Of a DNA stretch of 64,000 nt, positions 1 through 10,780 are shown in pieces; position 1 is the stretch's first letter, and each line of letters begins with the position of its first letter. Location: positions 26,025,971 through 26,089,970 of the forward strand of contig NC_003070.9 of NCBI RefSeq assembly GCF_000001735.4. The letters are read 5' to 3'. The notes under the pieces were generated by a model, which worked only from the letters and a program-made list of their open reading frames with translations, made no database searches and had not been told where the DNA came from. The position numbers and the translations under genes are program-made. The stretch is from Arabidopsis thaliana. Its lineage: Eukaryota > Streptophyta > Magnoliopsida > Brassicales > Brassicaceae.

Positions 1-149
1 TTTTCGTCTTCCTCAGGTTTGGCTTTACGTTTGTCTCGATCTCGACCTTGATCAGAATCAGAGTCGGAGTGGACTACGAAAGTGGAGTATATGTCAGGTT
101 TGGGCTCCGGTTTCCGGCTCCGACGAGATTTCGGCGAGTTATGATCCAT
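1..149 (-). CDS. SIK1: SIK1, Ste20/Hippo-like protein kinase, N-terminal start only
   Basis: The minus strand opens at an ATG (147-149) and reads without a stop to the window edge, giving about 49 residues: MDHNSPKSRRSRKPEPKPD, then a Ser/Asp-rich and Lys/Arg/Glu-rich stretch. I recognise this as the disordered N-terminus of Arabidopsis SIK1 (At1g69220), a Ste20/MST-type Ser/Thr kinase that works with MOB1 proteins in growth control and in immune signalling. The kinase domain lies outside the window, so catalytic residues cannot be checked. The start is the first ATG of the frame. About 420 bp separate it from the SP1L2 stop on the same strand, and its promoter must lie there. Identity rests on remembered sequence and on the neighbouring genes. 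Confidence 0.8.
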   Translation of the reverse strand, partial: MDHNSPKSRRSRKPEPKPDIYSTFVVHSDSDSDQGRDRDKRKAKPEEDE

Positions 150-572
150 CTATGGCGACTCTAAACCGTCGTCGCCGGGAGAGAGAGAAAGAGAGTCAGG
201 CAAAGAGTAATACGTCTCGTCGTTAAAATTAATGATGACAAATAATTTTTAAAAATTAGGAATGGGCCAACTAAAATATTTTGCAAGCTGGAATATTAAT
301 TTAATTCTCTGTTTTGTCTATGACCTCTAAAGACATTACTGTTTCTTGCATAATCTGTATAGGATTCGATTGGTGAAATAAATCGGTAAAAAAAAACTAA
401 CGATATCAGAGACTGTTATCGTTCGAAAGACATACAACAATTGAAGCACATATGCGTAGAAATTTAGAGATTATACAGATTTTATTTTTTGCTAGGGAAC
501 AAGAGGTTTCACAAAATGATAGAAGTGTGACGTGGGATAAAGAAGATAGAGTGACCAAGTTGGCCTCAGTAG

Positions 573-1115
573 CTAGTTGCTACCACCACCAAAGAGGTAA
601 TCAAGAGACGAGCCACCTCCTGGAGCTGAGTGAACCTTGGTCGATGGTCGGTCCTGCGAACAACAACCAAACAAGATGTTTTAGTAACTGTACCATAAGT
701 TTTAGACGATTATTGCGTTGTTAGCACAAAGCAAAACCCATCAGTCTATTTGATCTTCTTTCATTTTCAGACAACTAATCTAAGAAAAGTAAAGATACAG
801 ATGTTTTTGCTATCCGATAACCAGCACACAGGACTCGATTCAGCGAAAGAATTAAAGACATACCGTGATGAAATTGCCTGTGTTTTGTCCTTCTGCACGC
901 ATGTAATTGTTTGCAGAGTTGCTATTGAGACCAGCAGGAACTTGTTTGATGCTATCAACAGCGTTTGCAGCAGCAGCTTGAGTAGGTGGAGCATGAGCAG
1001 AAGACTCAGTTTCAGCTGGAGTTTTGTTAACGGCTGCTAGCTTTGGAGCCTCTCCGCTCCCAAAAAGATATCCCAAAGAACTTTGTCCTCCACCTGCACT
1101 AACTCCACGCCCCAT
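573..1115 (-). CDS. SP1L2: SPIRAL1-like 2, plant microtubule-associated protein
   Basis: Two coding exons on the minus strand, 864..1115 and 573..653, join in phase 0 across a GT-AG intron to give 110 residues, the usual SPIRAL1-family length. Both diagnostic ends are present: N-terminal MGRGVSAGGGQSSLGYLFG and C-terminal APGGGSSLDYLFGGGSN, the two copies of the GGGxSSLxYLFG repeat. SPIRAL1 proteins bind cortical microtubules and control anisotropic, non-twisting cell growth; this paralogue (At1g69230 from memory) is part of a partly redundant family. The middle is Ala/Thr/Asn-rich and disordered. Reading on past the first exon gives an early stop after VCL, which supports the splice at 863/864. 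A CAG|GTAAAC-like donor near 1675-1680 suggests a 5' UTR intron. Confidence 0.95.
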
Positions 1116-2144
1116 TCTATCTCTCTTGCTTCTCTCAAATGTACTTTAGCTTATGGATTCAGAAATATGATAAAATCTTGAGTCAGTATCATATTTTACA
1201 CACCCAAAAAAAAAAAACATTACCTAATAAACGATATAAAACAACAAAAGAGAATTAGTGGATTAGTCACTCAATTAACCATACTTTGTTTGTGAAAGCT
1301 TCTGTAAGAAAAACGTTCACATTTTTACAAGGAAACAAAACCAAAACATGAATTCAGACTTGAGAGTCATTAACAACTTACTTATCATCACCAAAATACT
1401 ACAATCATTGAAAAGACTTGCCAATTGAACTTTGAACCACTCATCGAAGAATAATTCATCTAAACCTAACAAAATAAATTTCTCAATATTCAATAACCTA
1501 GACCTAGAGTATATATACAAACATTCTTTCATATATCAATCAAATTAATTCTACCTATTCAAACCTATCCGTTGATATGCAATGCTACGAACGCAACATG
1601 CCAACATACATAGAAAAACTTCTCAAATCAAACACCTAAGTTGAGAAGAAAACAACACGAAACACCAATCTAGTTTACCTGATCAGCAAGCTAAGGTGAT
1701 TGGAGAAGAAAGGGAAGAAGACGAGCCAATGAGAGAAAGCAAGAAGCCTGTGAATTGTGATATATAGGTGACTGATAATAGTAAGGTGATGCTAAGCTGG
1801 CACGTCAATTCAACAGAACAATAATCATTTCACTCTATAAACCGGTGTGTTTTGTAACTTTAACCTTTTTCTTTTTTTGGTTATTGATTTTAACCTTTTT
1901 CTAGTGTAATCCAAAAATTAGTTTCGCTTTTTTCTAATCTTTTTGCATTAATTAATCAAAACTTTCACAAAGTATTACTGTTTGGTAAAACTGTTACACA
2001 CGATGAAAAAGGGACCCATTCCGAAATATGTTTTTGGTTCATATCTCTCCAAATTAAAAGGGCAAACAAATCGGACAATTATCTCTAACTTTATGTTTTA
2101 CAGGATCCTATGTCCGGTTCAGTTTACATAACCGGTAACATTGA
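1116..2144 (-). promoter_or_regulatory. SP1L2 5' leader with probable 5' UTR intron and promoter
   Basis: No coding potential is evident between the SP1L2 ATG and the MES15 stop. On the minus strand a donor-like CAG|GTAAAC lies near 1675-1680 and a T-rich stretch precedes the ATG-proximal leader, which fits a leader intron of about half a kilobase. A TATATATCACA-type TATA region near 1755-1770 fits a start just upstream of that donor. Exact ends cannot be fixed from sequence alone. Confidence 0.4.
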
Positions 2145-4248
2145 TCAAGAAGATTTCTTGGGAGGTAATTGAGAAATCTCAACGAGTATCCGGTTCAAAG
2201 ACTGAGGACGAGAGAAGAAAGGTGCATGGTCAGAGCCTTTGAGATGAAAAACTTGTTCTGGAGGGTTTGATTTGATCATTGCATCTTGGAGAGAAACCGG
2301 TACAGCGTAATCATCCTCCATGGTTTTGATGTAGAACCGTCGGATTGAACCGTAATTTTTCTCCGACACGTGGAGCTTTTCGACCACTGGTGCGAACGGG
2401 ATTGGTCTCATCGATACCGACGCTAATGCAACGTCCTATAGTAACGAAAACAAGTCGGGTTTAGTTAAACCGAATTGTACCGGTTCAGCTATTTATTAGC
2501 CTAATGTGTTGTGTACCTTTGGAGGGCTCTGATTAAAGAAAAAATCTCTAAGCAATGATCTGTCGAAATCAACGGCTGTTGGAGGGTTCTTTTTGCCGTT
2601 GGCGTACAGAAATAGATGGACTTGTTCCATCAGATCATAATTTGAGTCAGGCTGCGAATCAATTGGTTGCGATTAGATTTTAACGACGGTTTCTAACACA
2701 TAAGAAACACTATCACTTATTTTTCAATTTTGCTGGTTCATCATATTGGCAATTAAATGTCAAAATTTGGCTGCTTAGTGTATTAAAAAAAAAATAGAAT
2801 TAAAATGTTTGAAGAAAAAAAAACCTGTTGGTTAAAGAGATCGAGAGTGCTTTGGGCATTAGCCAACATAGCAGCAGATATGAAAATAGCCTTAGCGATC
2901 TTAGAAGGGTACATCTCCATGGCATAAGACATACAAGCTCCTCCAAAATCATGCCCCACTAATATCACCTGCACACACCCATTAATTAATTTATATCCTA
3001 AACTCGTTGGTAAATTAAAGTATAATTTATACTATTAATAATTAGACCAAAACGAACATTGTGATAATATGAAAATGATCAGACCTTCTCGGTGGGTTTA
3101 AGGGTGTCAAAGAAATGGAGGAGTGGTTTGACGTATTGAGCGAGGCTAGTGATGTTGTTTGTGTCAAAAGAGCTGACACCGGAACCGGTCAAGTCAACGG
3201 CGTCTACTTGGAAACCATGTTTCTCTAAGAGCGTTATGGTTTTGTACCAACACCATGCACCAAACCCTCCTCCATGAACCAGCACGAACCGCTTTGTCTC
3301 CGCACCTTCGACCTTTAGCTCCTGATTTCATCCATTTATATCATATAATAAGCCTCAATATAGGTGTCGACATAGAAAAAACAATCTCAATAGAGAATTT
3401 GGCTAAAACAAAAGATTATTGTAATTAACCATGTGTAGCAAGTGCTGTTCTAACACACACACACACACACACACACAAAATTGTAAAAACATTTAACAAA
3501 AATGTCATTTTATATTTTCATTCAATCTTTTTGGTTATTTACTTAAATTGCTCAAATGAATCTATAGGAACAAGCAGGTTCAGTTCTGACCGGTTTGAAT
3601 GGTTCCATGAATTAATCTAGCTAGGAGTTGTATCTATCTTGATCACATTCAAAGTATCATTATAACAAAGTCAAATAAATGGACATTATTGTGGGAGATA
3701 GGCAAATTAAATTTGCTTGCCTTGTCTAGAAGCTGATTGGGTTTAAGAACAGGATCAGTGCTTGATCTCTGCCTATTGCTAGAACTTCTAACGTATCCAT
3801 AAGTGGATTTCTTAGGAGTCAAGGCGCCGGAAACAGAACCTACGGAGGCGGCTACAGCGGCGGTAGGTGGCTGAGTGTAAACGACGGAGGTGGAGCGTCG
3901 GAAAGGAGGAGCAGAGTTGCTGTTACGAGGCGTTTGACTAAAGAGAATATTAGTGGCAGCTAATGTTTGGTCTTGAATAAGAGAGTCTTTCTCATGATCA
4001 TGATGATGTTGCTCTTGGTGGTGTCTTTCTCTTATCTTCTTTTTTGTCTTGATCCCTCCTTTCTTGGACGTAGACGAAGTTGAGGATCCGGAGCAAGAGA
4101 GAGATGGTAGTAATGTCCGGCGTCGGAAAGATGGTATCAAAGACAGCCTCCGAACGTGTTTCTCGGAGCTATTACCGTTGACGACGGAGCTAGGTTTCTT
4201 CTGGTTTGGATCTTGTTCTTGTGATATGCATCTTAAAGAGTTTCCCAT
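2145..4248 (-). CDS. MES15: MES15, alpha/beta-hydrolase of the methylesterase (MES) family
   Basis: Five minus-strand exons (3721..4248, 3085..3321, 2825..2968, 2517..2651, 2145..2435), all phase 0, give 444 residues. The first 176 are a Ser/basic-rich extension starting MGNSLRC, absent from short MES proteins and often taken as plastid-targeting. The hydrolase fold follows: oxyanion HGGGFGAWCW (about 192-201), nucleophile elbow VGHDFGG (259-265), and the terminal His in GSDHAPFF (His418). MES enzymes hydrolyse methyl esters of auxin, jasmonate or salicylate with a Ser-His-Asp triad. Here the Ser of GHSxGG is Asp262, so classic esterase activity is doubtful. Intron 1 uses a GC donor (AAG|GCAAGC), because no usable GT lies nearby and the next exon only joins in frame there. 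Intron 1 also holds an (AC)12 repeat. At1g69240 by memory. Confidence 0.93.
3453..3476. repeat. (AC)12 microsatellite in MES15 intron 1
   Basis: Twelve uninterrupted AC dinucleotides lie in the GC-AG first intron of MES15. On the transcribed strand this reads as GU repeats. Confidence 0.95.
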
Positions 4249-5860
4249 TTTTTTTTGGTTTTTTGGTTTTTCTTGTAAGGTGTAGACACGTTTGTAAGTG
4301 TGTGTTTATATATATGAAGCATGTTCGTGCTTGCATGTGTATTGTTTTGATTCTTGATGGGTGAAAATGAAGAGTTGAGACTCTCACGTTGTGAAGCTGT
4401 ACTTAAAATGTAAATCTGTTTGATCGTGATAGTTTTGACACTTCTGTTTTTCTTGAGACTCACGAAAATGCACATATGAGAAAATTGGTTTAAAGTTTGG
4501 ATTATTCTATTACAAACTAATGGAAATTGATTGCCTACAAATGGAGACATAAGAAAGAGGGAGGAACATGGGAGGGCACTTTCTTTGAGCATTTTGCTAC
4601 TTTGACTTTCAAGCGCAAGCTATTTCTTTACAACGATAAAACATATTCATCGTATTTTTCTTGTTTATATATAGATCTTCGTCCTTTGCCGCGACTGCGA
4701 TCGACTGCGACTAAGTGTTGTTCTGATCGGGACTATTGACCAATATTTTAGGTTGCTAATTTTTAACGATTTCTCGCGATTGGTTACATAATGACTATAC
4801 AAAACGAATAATATAGCAATCACAAAATAAATTAAGATACAAAATCTTTAGAATAAACAAGAAATTAAATTATTATTTTTTTATAATAAGTTTTAGAATA
4901 GATATAACAATTATATTTTTTATTTTAAAATATAAATTCTCATAAATTAAAATCTTCAAAACAATAAAGCGACCAATCACATCGATTGTTAAATAAATAA
5001 CAAAACAAGTTGCTGGTTGCTTGTCGGAATCGTTGGCAACTAGTAAACGGAACATGACCCTAGTTAAAAACCGAAATTTATGTAAATTTTTTGATATAGC
5101 TCTTCTCAATTCAGAATCGAGTTCTTTAGATGTACCTAACTCTCACTATTAGTTTACTTCTAAGTTGGTTCCTTGAATCTTAATTTGTCTCTTGTCTCTT
5201 ATCCAAGAGATAGAGAATTCATTAAAATAAGTTATCTTTTTGAGATTATTTACTTTTTTCCAAAAAGTGTCATTTTAAATGTTCAATGCGAAATTTTAGA
5301 CAAAATTTTGTTTCATATTTTATCTATTAAGAAGAGAGATGAAATTATATAATGTATTAAGAAAGAATATAAAATAAATTTTAAATCATCTTTTTTATGA
5401 AAACACTGTAAAAATTTATAAATGCAACGGAAGGAATATACATTATTCATCTACTCAAGGTAGACGAATAAAGAGACCAACATAAAAAAAACATGTGTGA
5501 AGAAATAAATTTGTGACCGTCATGAATCATGATCTTGTGCAAAATTTTTACAATATATATTAGATTAAAAGATAAGATATGATTGAAAATGATGTATACT
5601 AAATTAGTGACATATTCTTTCACAAAAAATTTTTGGAATCCCATATTGAGAAATATTATTAAAAAAAATGATTAATACATTTTTCAAGCTTTGTAATAAA
5701 AAAATCTAATCACGCTTATCAAGATTCTTTCTATATCGTCGACTCTTCTTTGTAGTCACACTTCAAATTACATTGTAGTCTCTTATTAATAATTTTTGTA
5801 GCCACACTTCAAATTTTTTATAATGAAAATTAGTGTTGCTAGTCGTTGCTTTTGATCGTT
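4249..5860. other. Gene-poor AT-rich DNA with GTTGC/GTCGC-rich inverted motifs
   Basis: The first ~300 bp are the MES15 leader and promoter. No credible coding frame is seen after that. Motifs rich in GCGACTGCGATCGACTGCGA (from about 4688), GCGATTGGTTAC (about 4776) and their inverted, diverged counterparts (about 4969-4985, 5009-5045) look like decayed terminal inverted repeats of a non-autonomous DNA transposon. A related GTTGCTAGTCGTTGC lies at about 5833, just before the duplicated gene fragment. No transposase coding is present. Confidence 0.4.
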
Positions 5861-5869
5861 GAACCAGAA

Positions 5870-6265
5870 AGTAAGATCCTCTTTCTTTAACCCCTCTTAA
5901 TCTAAAACCATTGCTTTCTAACGCAAGACTCTTTTACTCGGATAATTTGTAGTTGACTATGATGGAAGCAAACGGTCTGGAAAAACCAAAGGTGGACGCA
6001 ACAAAACTCGGGATGGCTCTGCAAATAGCATCAAGACAGATGGAACAAGACTGAGAATAGCTCTGCAGAAGATGACGAAGATGAATTCAAGCAGGTCAGA
6101 AGTCGTAGGAATAAGAAAAATGTGAAACCCCTAAGGTTCAAGCACATTGATGATACTCTCTACTACAAACACCAACACAAGAACACTTATAATTTGGAGA
6201 TTTCTTAGAATGCAAATTGAGATTAATTTTCGACATTACAGATTCAAAAATCTTTACTTTTTTAG
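5870..6265 (+). pseudogene. Partial duplicate of the NTF2-RRM gene 3' end (intron 7, last exon, 3' UTR)
   Basis: This stretch aligns, in the same orientation and with only scattered changes, to about 9049..9441 of the downstream gene. It starts at the intron donor (GTAAG), includes the whole intron with the shared ACCCCTCTTAATCTAAAACC, then the last coding exon (GACTATGATGGAAGCAAAC) and about 100 bp of 3' UTR ending at TTTAGG. The intron is retained, so it was copied at the DNA level and not through mRNA. Small indels (for example an added CCCCTAAGGTTCAA-type segment before the stop region) shift the frame, and no upstream NTF2 or RRM exons are present, so it cannot encode a working protein. 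It is probably inside or beside the transposon-like repeats at 4.7-6.3 kb. Confidence 0.88.
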
Positions 6266-7192
6266 GTTGCCGTCGCTAATTTCAGTCGCCAGCAAAAAAC
6301 AAACGAATATGATTTAATTATTAAAGAAGTAAAAAAAGATATTTGATTGAAAAGTAAATAAACAATGAATATCTTACAAGATAACAAAAGCTACAAAACA
6401 AATAATCTTAGTATTTTAAATAAAATATCTTACAAGATTTACTTAAATATATTGATTTTTATTTACTATTTAGGTATCTCTAACTAAATTAAACCTAGAT
6501 TTTCTTTATCTTCAAAATTTATTATCATTAACTATATATATATTCAAGAATTAAATATATTGAATTATAATATTAACATAAATACACCTAAAATTCTAGA
6601 AACTTCTTTTTAATATCAAATCTGGACAAGAGCTATAGTTCATAAGTGTCACATGGTCCGAAACACTCCGAACCCTAGTAATACCCACACGAACAACTTG
6701 TCGAGTGCGTTAAGATATTCCTTTTTCTGATTTACCTTTTTAACCCTGGTTAAAAAGTTCATAGGTCGGTCAACTAAAAAAGGCAACCAAGTCAAAGAAA
6801 ACAATTTTTACTAGTTGAGTTCGGAAATAAGAAAAGTGAAAACCAAATCCTACCTTAAACAGAATTTAGGAAAATATTATATATTTCCTTCTTCCACATC
6901 ACCGATTTATACCAAAATCATATAATCAAGGAACCTCTCTAAAACCCTATTAAATCTTCTCTCTTTCGTTCTTCTTCTTCTTCTCCTCCTCCATCCTCCA
7001 AATCTCGATTTCCCAAAAAAAAAACCTAATCTCGCCGTACTCTCCTCGGTTCCATCTTTCTCTGCGGCCAGGTTTTTTAATTGATCCGAATTCAGATTTG
7101 TTTTTTTTTTTTGTGATCTAGGGTTTCGGCGATTTGATTCTGAATTGCTCTGTTTTGTTTTTGTTTGTTTGGTAATCAGTACGTGTGCAGAT
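6266..7192 (+). promoter_or_regulatory. Upstream region and 5' UTR of the NTF2-RRM gene
   Basis: AT-rich DNA without coding frames to about 6890, followed by a CT-rich leader (CTTCTTCTTCTTCTCCTCC near 6970-6990). A donor-like CCAG|GTTTTT near 7070 and an acceptor GTGTGCAG at 7190, two bases before the ATG, point to a leader intron. The putative right edge of the transposon-like unit (TCGCCAGCAAAAAAC, about 6285-6300) is at the start. Confidence 0.5.
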
Positions 7193-9331
7193 ATGGCTAC
7201 CGAGGGAGTTGTTCCTTCAGCGCAGGATATTGCTGCTGAATTTGTGAGACAGTACTATCATGTTTTAGGACAGCTTCCTCATGAAGCTCGTAGGTTATAT
7301 GTTGATGCTAGTGTTGTCAGCAGACCTGATGTTACTGGTACTATGATGTCTTTTACTTCCGTTGAGGTAAATTCAATTTGAGATCATAAAGTCTTGTCCT
7401 TTAATGCTCCTATTGTTTTGTATATCGATCTCAAGCTAATTAGGTCAAGGTACTTGTATTAGCTCTTTAGCTTTTTTGTTGGTTGCTTTAGTTTATATGA
7501 TTGACTTAGTCTTGTTTATCTCTGTTTATTGCATTGTGAAGCTCTGTAGATTAGTGTGTTCTTCTAGTTTAGGTGATGATGATATGAGAACAGATATTTG
7601 TACTATTGACTTGTTTTCATTTTCTTCAATTGAGATTCACTTTTATACTCTTGTTAGTTATCATCTTGGTTCTTACAGGCTATTTACATTATTTATATCA
7701 TCTTGGTTCTTACAGGCTATCAACAAGCATATCCTGTCCTGTGACTTTGAGAATACTAAATTTGAGGTTCTGAGTGTTGACTCTCAGAATTCTTTGGAAG
7801 ATGGGATTTTTATTATGGTGATCGGTTTCATGACTGGAAAAGACAACCAGAGGAGGAAGTTTTCTCAGATGTTCTATCTTGCTCGTCAAAATACCCTCGT
7901 TGTTCTCAATGACATGTTACGATACGTTGATCAAGAGGATTCTTCTACCACTGAAACTCCATGTGGTAAGTTGTCTAACTGTTTTTCCGTTTGATTAAGT
8001 TTGAGAGTAAATACATATCAGTTTATAATGAGAACTCTCTGTGGACAATTATTGTAGAGCCGGTAACTGAGATTGTGAGACCAGCTGATGGTCTAAAGAA
8101 GGCCGAGAAGACTGAGCTGAAACAGAAAAACGTTGCTTCGGTGGAGAAATCTGTTAATGCTGCTGTTGAAAAGAATGCTGCTCCATTGGACAACGGAAAG
8201 ATGAAGCAATCTGAAAAAGCTGTTATTACTCAGAAAGTTACAGAGCCAGATGCTGCTCCTCAGCCCGATGGAGCCAAGAGATCGTTTGCTGACATAGTGA
8301 GTTTTTATTGTTGCAAATTTTTCTTTAACATTGGACATCTATGCATATACTTATAAGTAATACGGTACAGGTTGGATCAATGGCGAAAAACGCTGCTCCG
8401 TTTCAAGTTAAATCCCCTGTTCAAGCCCCGGTTCAGAAACCTAAATACGTGGGACAACCCCGTGCTGCTGCAGCACCTCAAAAACCTGCTTACGTCAGTA
8501 AATCTATAAAGAAAAATGATCAGAAGGTCATTGAAGTACCAGGTTAGAAGACAGAGATTGCCATTGAAATAAATCTTTTTCGTTTCTTGTCTATTTTGTT
8601 AATCAGATGGGTGTTTTGGTTTCAGGCACTTCGATATTTGTTGCAAATCTGCCATTGAATGCAATGCCGCCTCAACTCTTTGAACTGTTCAAGGATTTTG
8701 GTCCTATCAAAGAAAACGGGATTCAAGTCCGAAGCTCCAGGGTTTTAATCTTTGACCTATCATGTCTTTGTGCTATTTCTTTACTCATTACATGTCCTAC
8801 TCTCGTTACACGAATTCCACACTTTTCTTATGTGTCCAGGGTAATGCTAATCCAGTTTGCTTCGGGTTTATCTCCTTTGAAACTGTTGCCTCAGTCCAGA
8901 GCGTGCTTCAGGTAAACTACAAATACCAGTTTCTTGTTTCCCGTTTAAAAGTGTTTGAGTTTCTGATATTCAAACTCTGTCATTCCAGGCTGCCAAGAAC
9001 ACGCCCTTCATGCTTGCAGACCGTAAGCTTCGTGTAAAGGAAAAAGAAGGTAAGCTCTTCTTTCCTTAACCCCTCTTAATCTAAAACCATCGGTTTTTAG
9101 TTTAAGGCTGAATTACTCGGATATTTTGCAGTTGATTATGATGGAAGCAAACCTTCTGGTAAAACCAAAGGTGGAAGCAACAAGACGCAGAATGGCTCTG
9201 CAGATAGCAGCAAGACTGAGAATGGCTCTGCAGATGACAGCAAGACAAATGGCTCCGCAGAAGATGGCGAGAAAGAATTCAAACAGGTTAAAAGTCGTAG
9301 AAATAGGAAAAAAAGTGAAGCCGCACATTGA
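7193..9331 (+). CDS. NTF2-domain and RRM RNA-binding protein, G3BP-like
   Basis: Eight exons (7193..7366, 7716..7965, 8058..8296, 8371..8542, 8626..8741, 8840..8911, 8989..9049, 9132..9331) join in frame to 427 residues. An NTF2-like domain (about 10-135) is followed by an acidic/basic linker, an RRM (about 280-355) with RNP2 IFVANL and RNP1-like CFGFISFE, and a C-terminal tail with imperfect NGSADxSKT repeats ending in a basic RRNRKK patch. This is the architecture of Ras-GAP SH3-binding proteins (G3BP), which bind RNA and nucleate stress granules; plants have about eight. Only the first domain resembles nuclear transport factor 2, so a Ran-import role should not be assumed. At1g69250 from memory. 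The ATG lies just after a leader-intron acceptor. Intron 1 ends with a duplicated acceptor, and the last exon has a duplicate 3.2 kb upstream. Confidence 0.93.
7659..7720 (+). repeat. Direct repeat duplicating the intron-1 splice acceptor
   Basis: A unit of about 25 bp containing TCATCTTGGTTCTTACAG|GCTAT occurs twice, starting at 7659 and 7696 (period 37 bp), so intron 1 of the NTF2-RRM gene has two near-identical acceptors. The second (exon from 7716) keeps the frame. The first would add 37 nt and shift it. Confidence 0.9.
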
Positions 9332-10780
9332 TACTCTCCACTACAAACACCAACAGAAGAACACTTAAAATTTGGAGATTTCTTAGAATTGAGATGATTT
9401 TCGACATTACAGATTGATTCAAAAATCTTTACTTCTTTAGGTCTGTTTTTTTTTTCCTTTTCTTATTATGGAATATTTATTGTCACCAGACAATTTGTTT
9501 CTTCTTCTTATATTCCAATTTTTTTATTCGAATCTTTACTTTGCCCTTGCGAATACGTAAACGTATGACCTGGTTTGTTCGGTTTGCGAGTTAAAGTCAA
9601 TTTGAAGAAAAAGAGTAATTTAAGATAAGCTAATATGAAATCTGATCTAATGTGGCATTTCAATATTGTAATATCTTGCTTGATAAAGAGAAAACAAATA
9701 ATGCGAATGCGGCATCTCTCTCTCTTGTCTCCACGTCAACGATTTTGCTAGATTTGATTCCAATCCCTTTTCCAGCTTACCTACCTTTTCCCTCAAAAAA
9801 TTGTGTTAAATATGGCTTCATCTCTTAAGAAATACTTTCCATTTTGGAAGTAATTTCCTAATTTCTTAGCAAGGAAAAAAACCTAAAAAGGAAATGACTA
9901 TAACATTTTATAATGTAAAAGGATTAAAAAAAAGGGTAGAATATCATAATTATCATTTTTACATTGTTAAGAAACTTATTTATGTATCCATGGTTACTTT
10001 TGTTTATTTTTTATAATTAAAACAAAAAAAGTAATTCCTTTTAATTTATCATTAAATTCGAAAGTATAAAAAGCGTTGGACCACAATCCATTCTGAGAAA
10101 AAACCCCATCCTATGAAATTTAACTCATAAAAGTGTCAAAATGTTCTTGAAAATTCAAAATTTATCATGAATAAAACTTTAAATATTTCTACTCACTATT
10201 CTTATTTTTTAGTATATATATCTATATATTATATTTAGAATCCTTCACAAAAATAATTGTTGCATAATACTCATTGGTTTTACACGTTTTCTGGGCTCAA
10301 GTTTTGTTCCAATTTTTTTGATATATGAAAATTCTAAGGTCTATAAACATATTGGATGCAATGAAAAGGTCTAAATAAACAAAATCACAATCTATCTTCA
10401 CAACAATTTCTTAGAAATTCAAACTTCACATAAGTTGTTTGAATCCTTTTTTAATTAAAAGGATATATTTTAATATGAGTTAACTAAAATAATTAGACAC
10501 TTAAACCAAATTAAAAGTAATAAATTCTTTACTTACCAATCCGGTGGAGACACGTGAGCCCCTATGGCAATAAACTTATAACCTTCTTCCGCCACTGCCT
10601 ATCACAACACCTATTAGCTTTGATGTGTGGTGGACAGTGGACTTGTAATGATGGTGAGTGGCCTATATTCATTATTCTTTTTAGAATCATACAAGAGTTT
10701 TTGCTTAAAATGTTTATCGAGTCACGGCTATTATATTTTTTCTGTTACTATTGTATTCATTTTATTCTTAAAGACAAAAT
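9332..10780. other. Intergenic DNA, nothing recognised
   Basis: After about 120 bp of probable 3' UTR the sequence is AT-rich, with short poly-A and poly-T runs and no frame, RNA gene or clear repeat that I can support. Confidence 0.6.
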
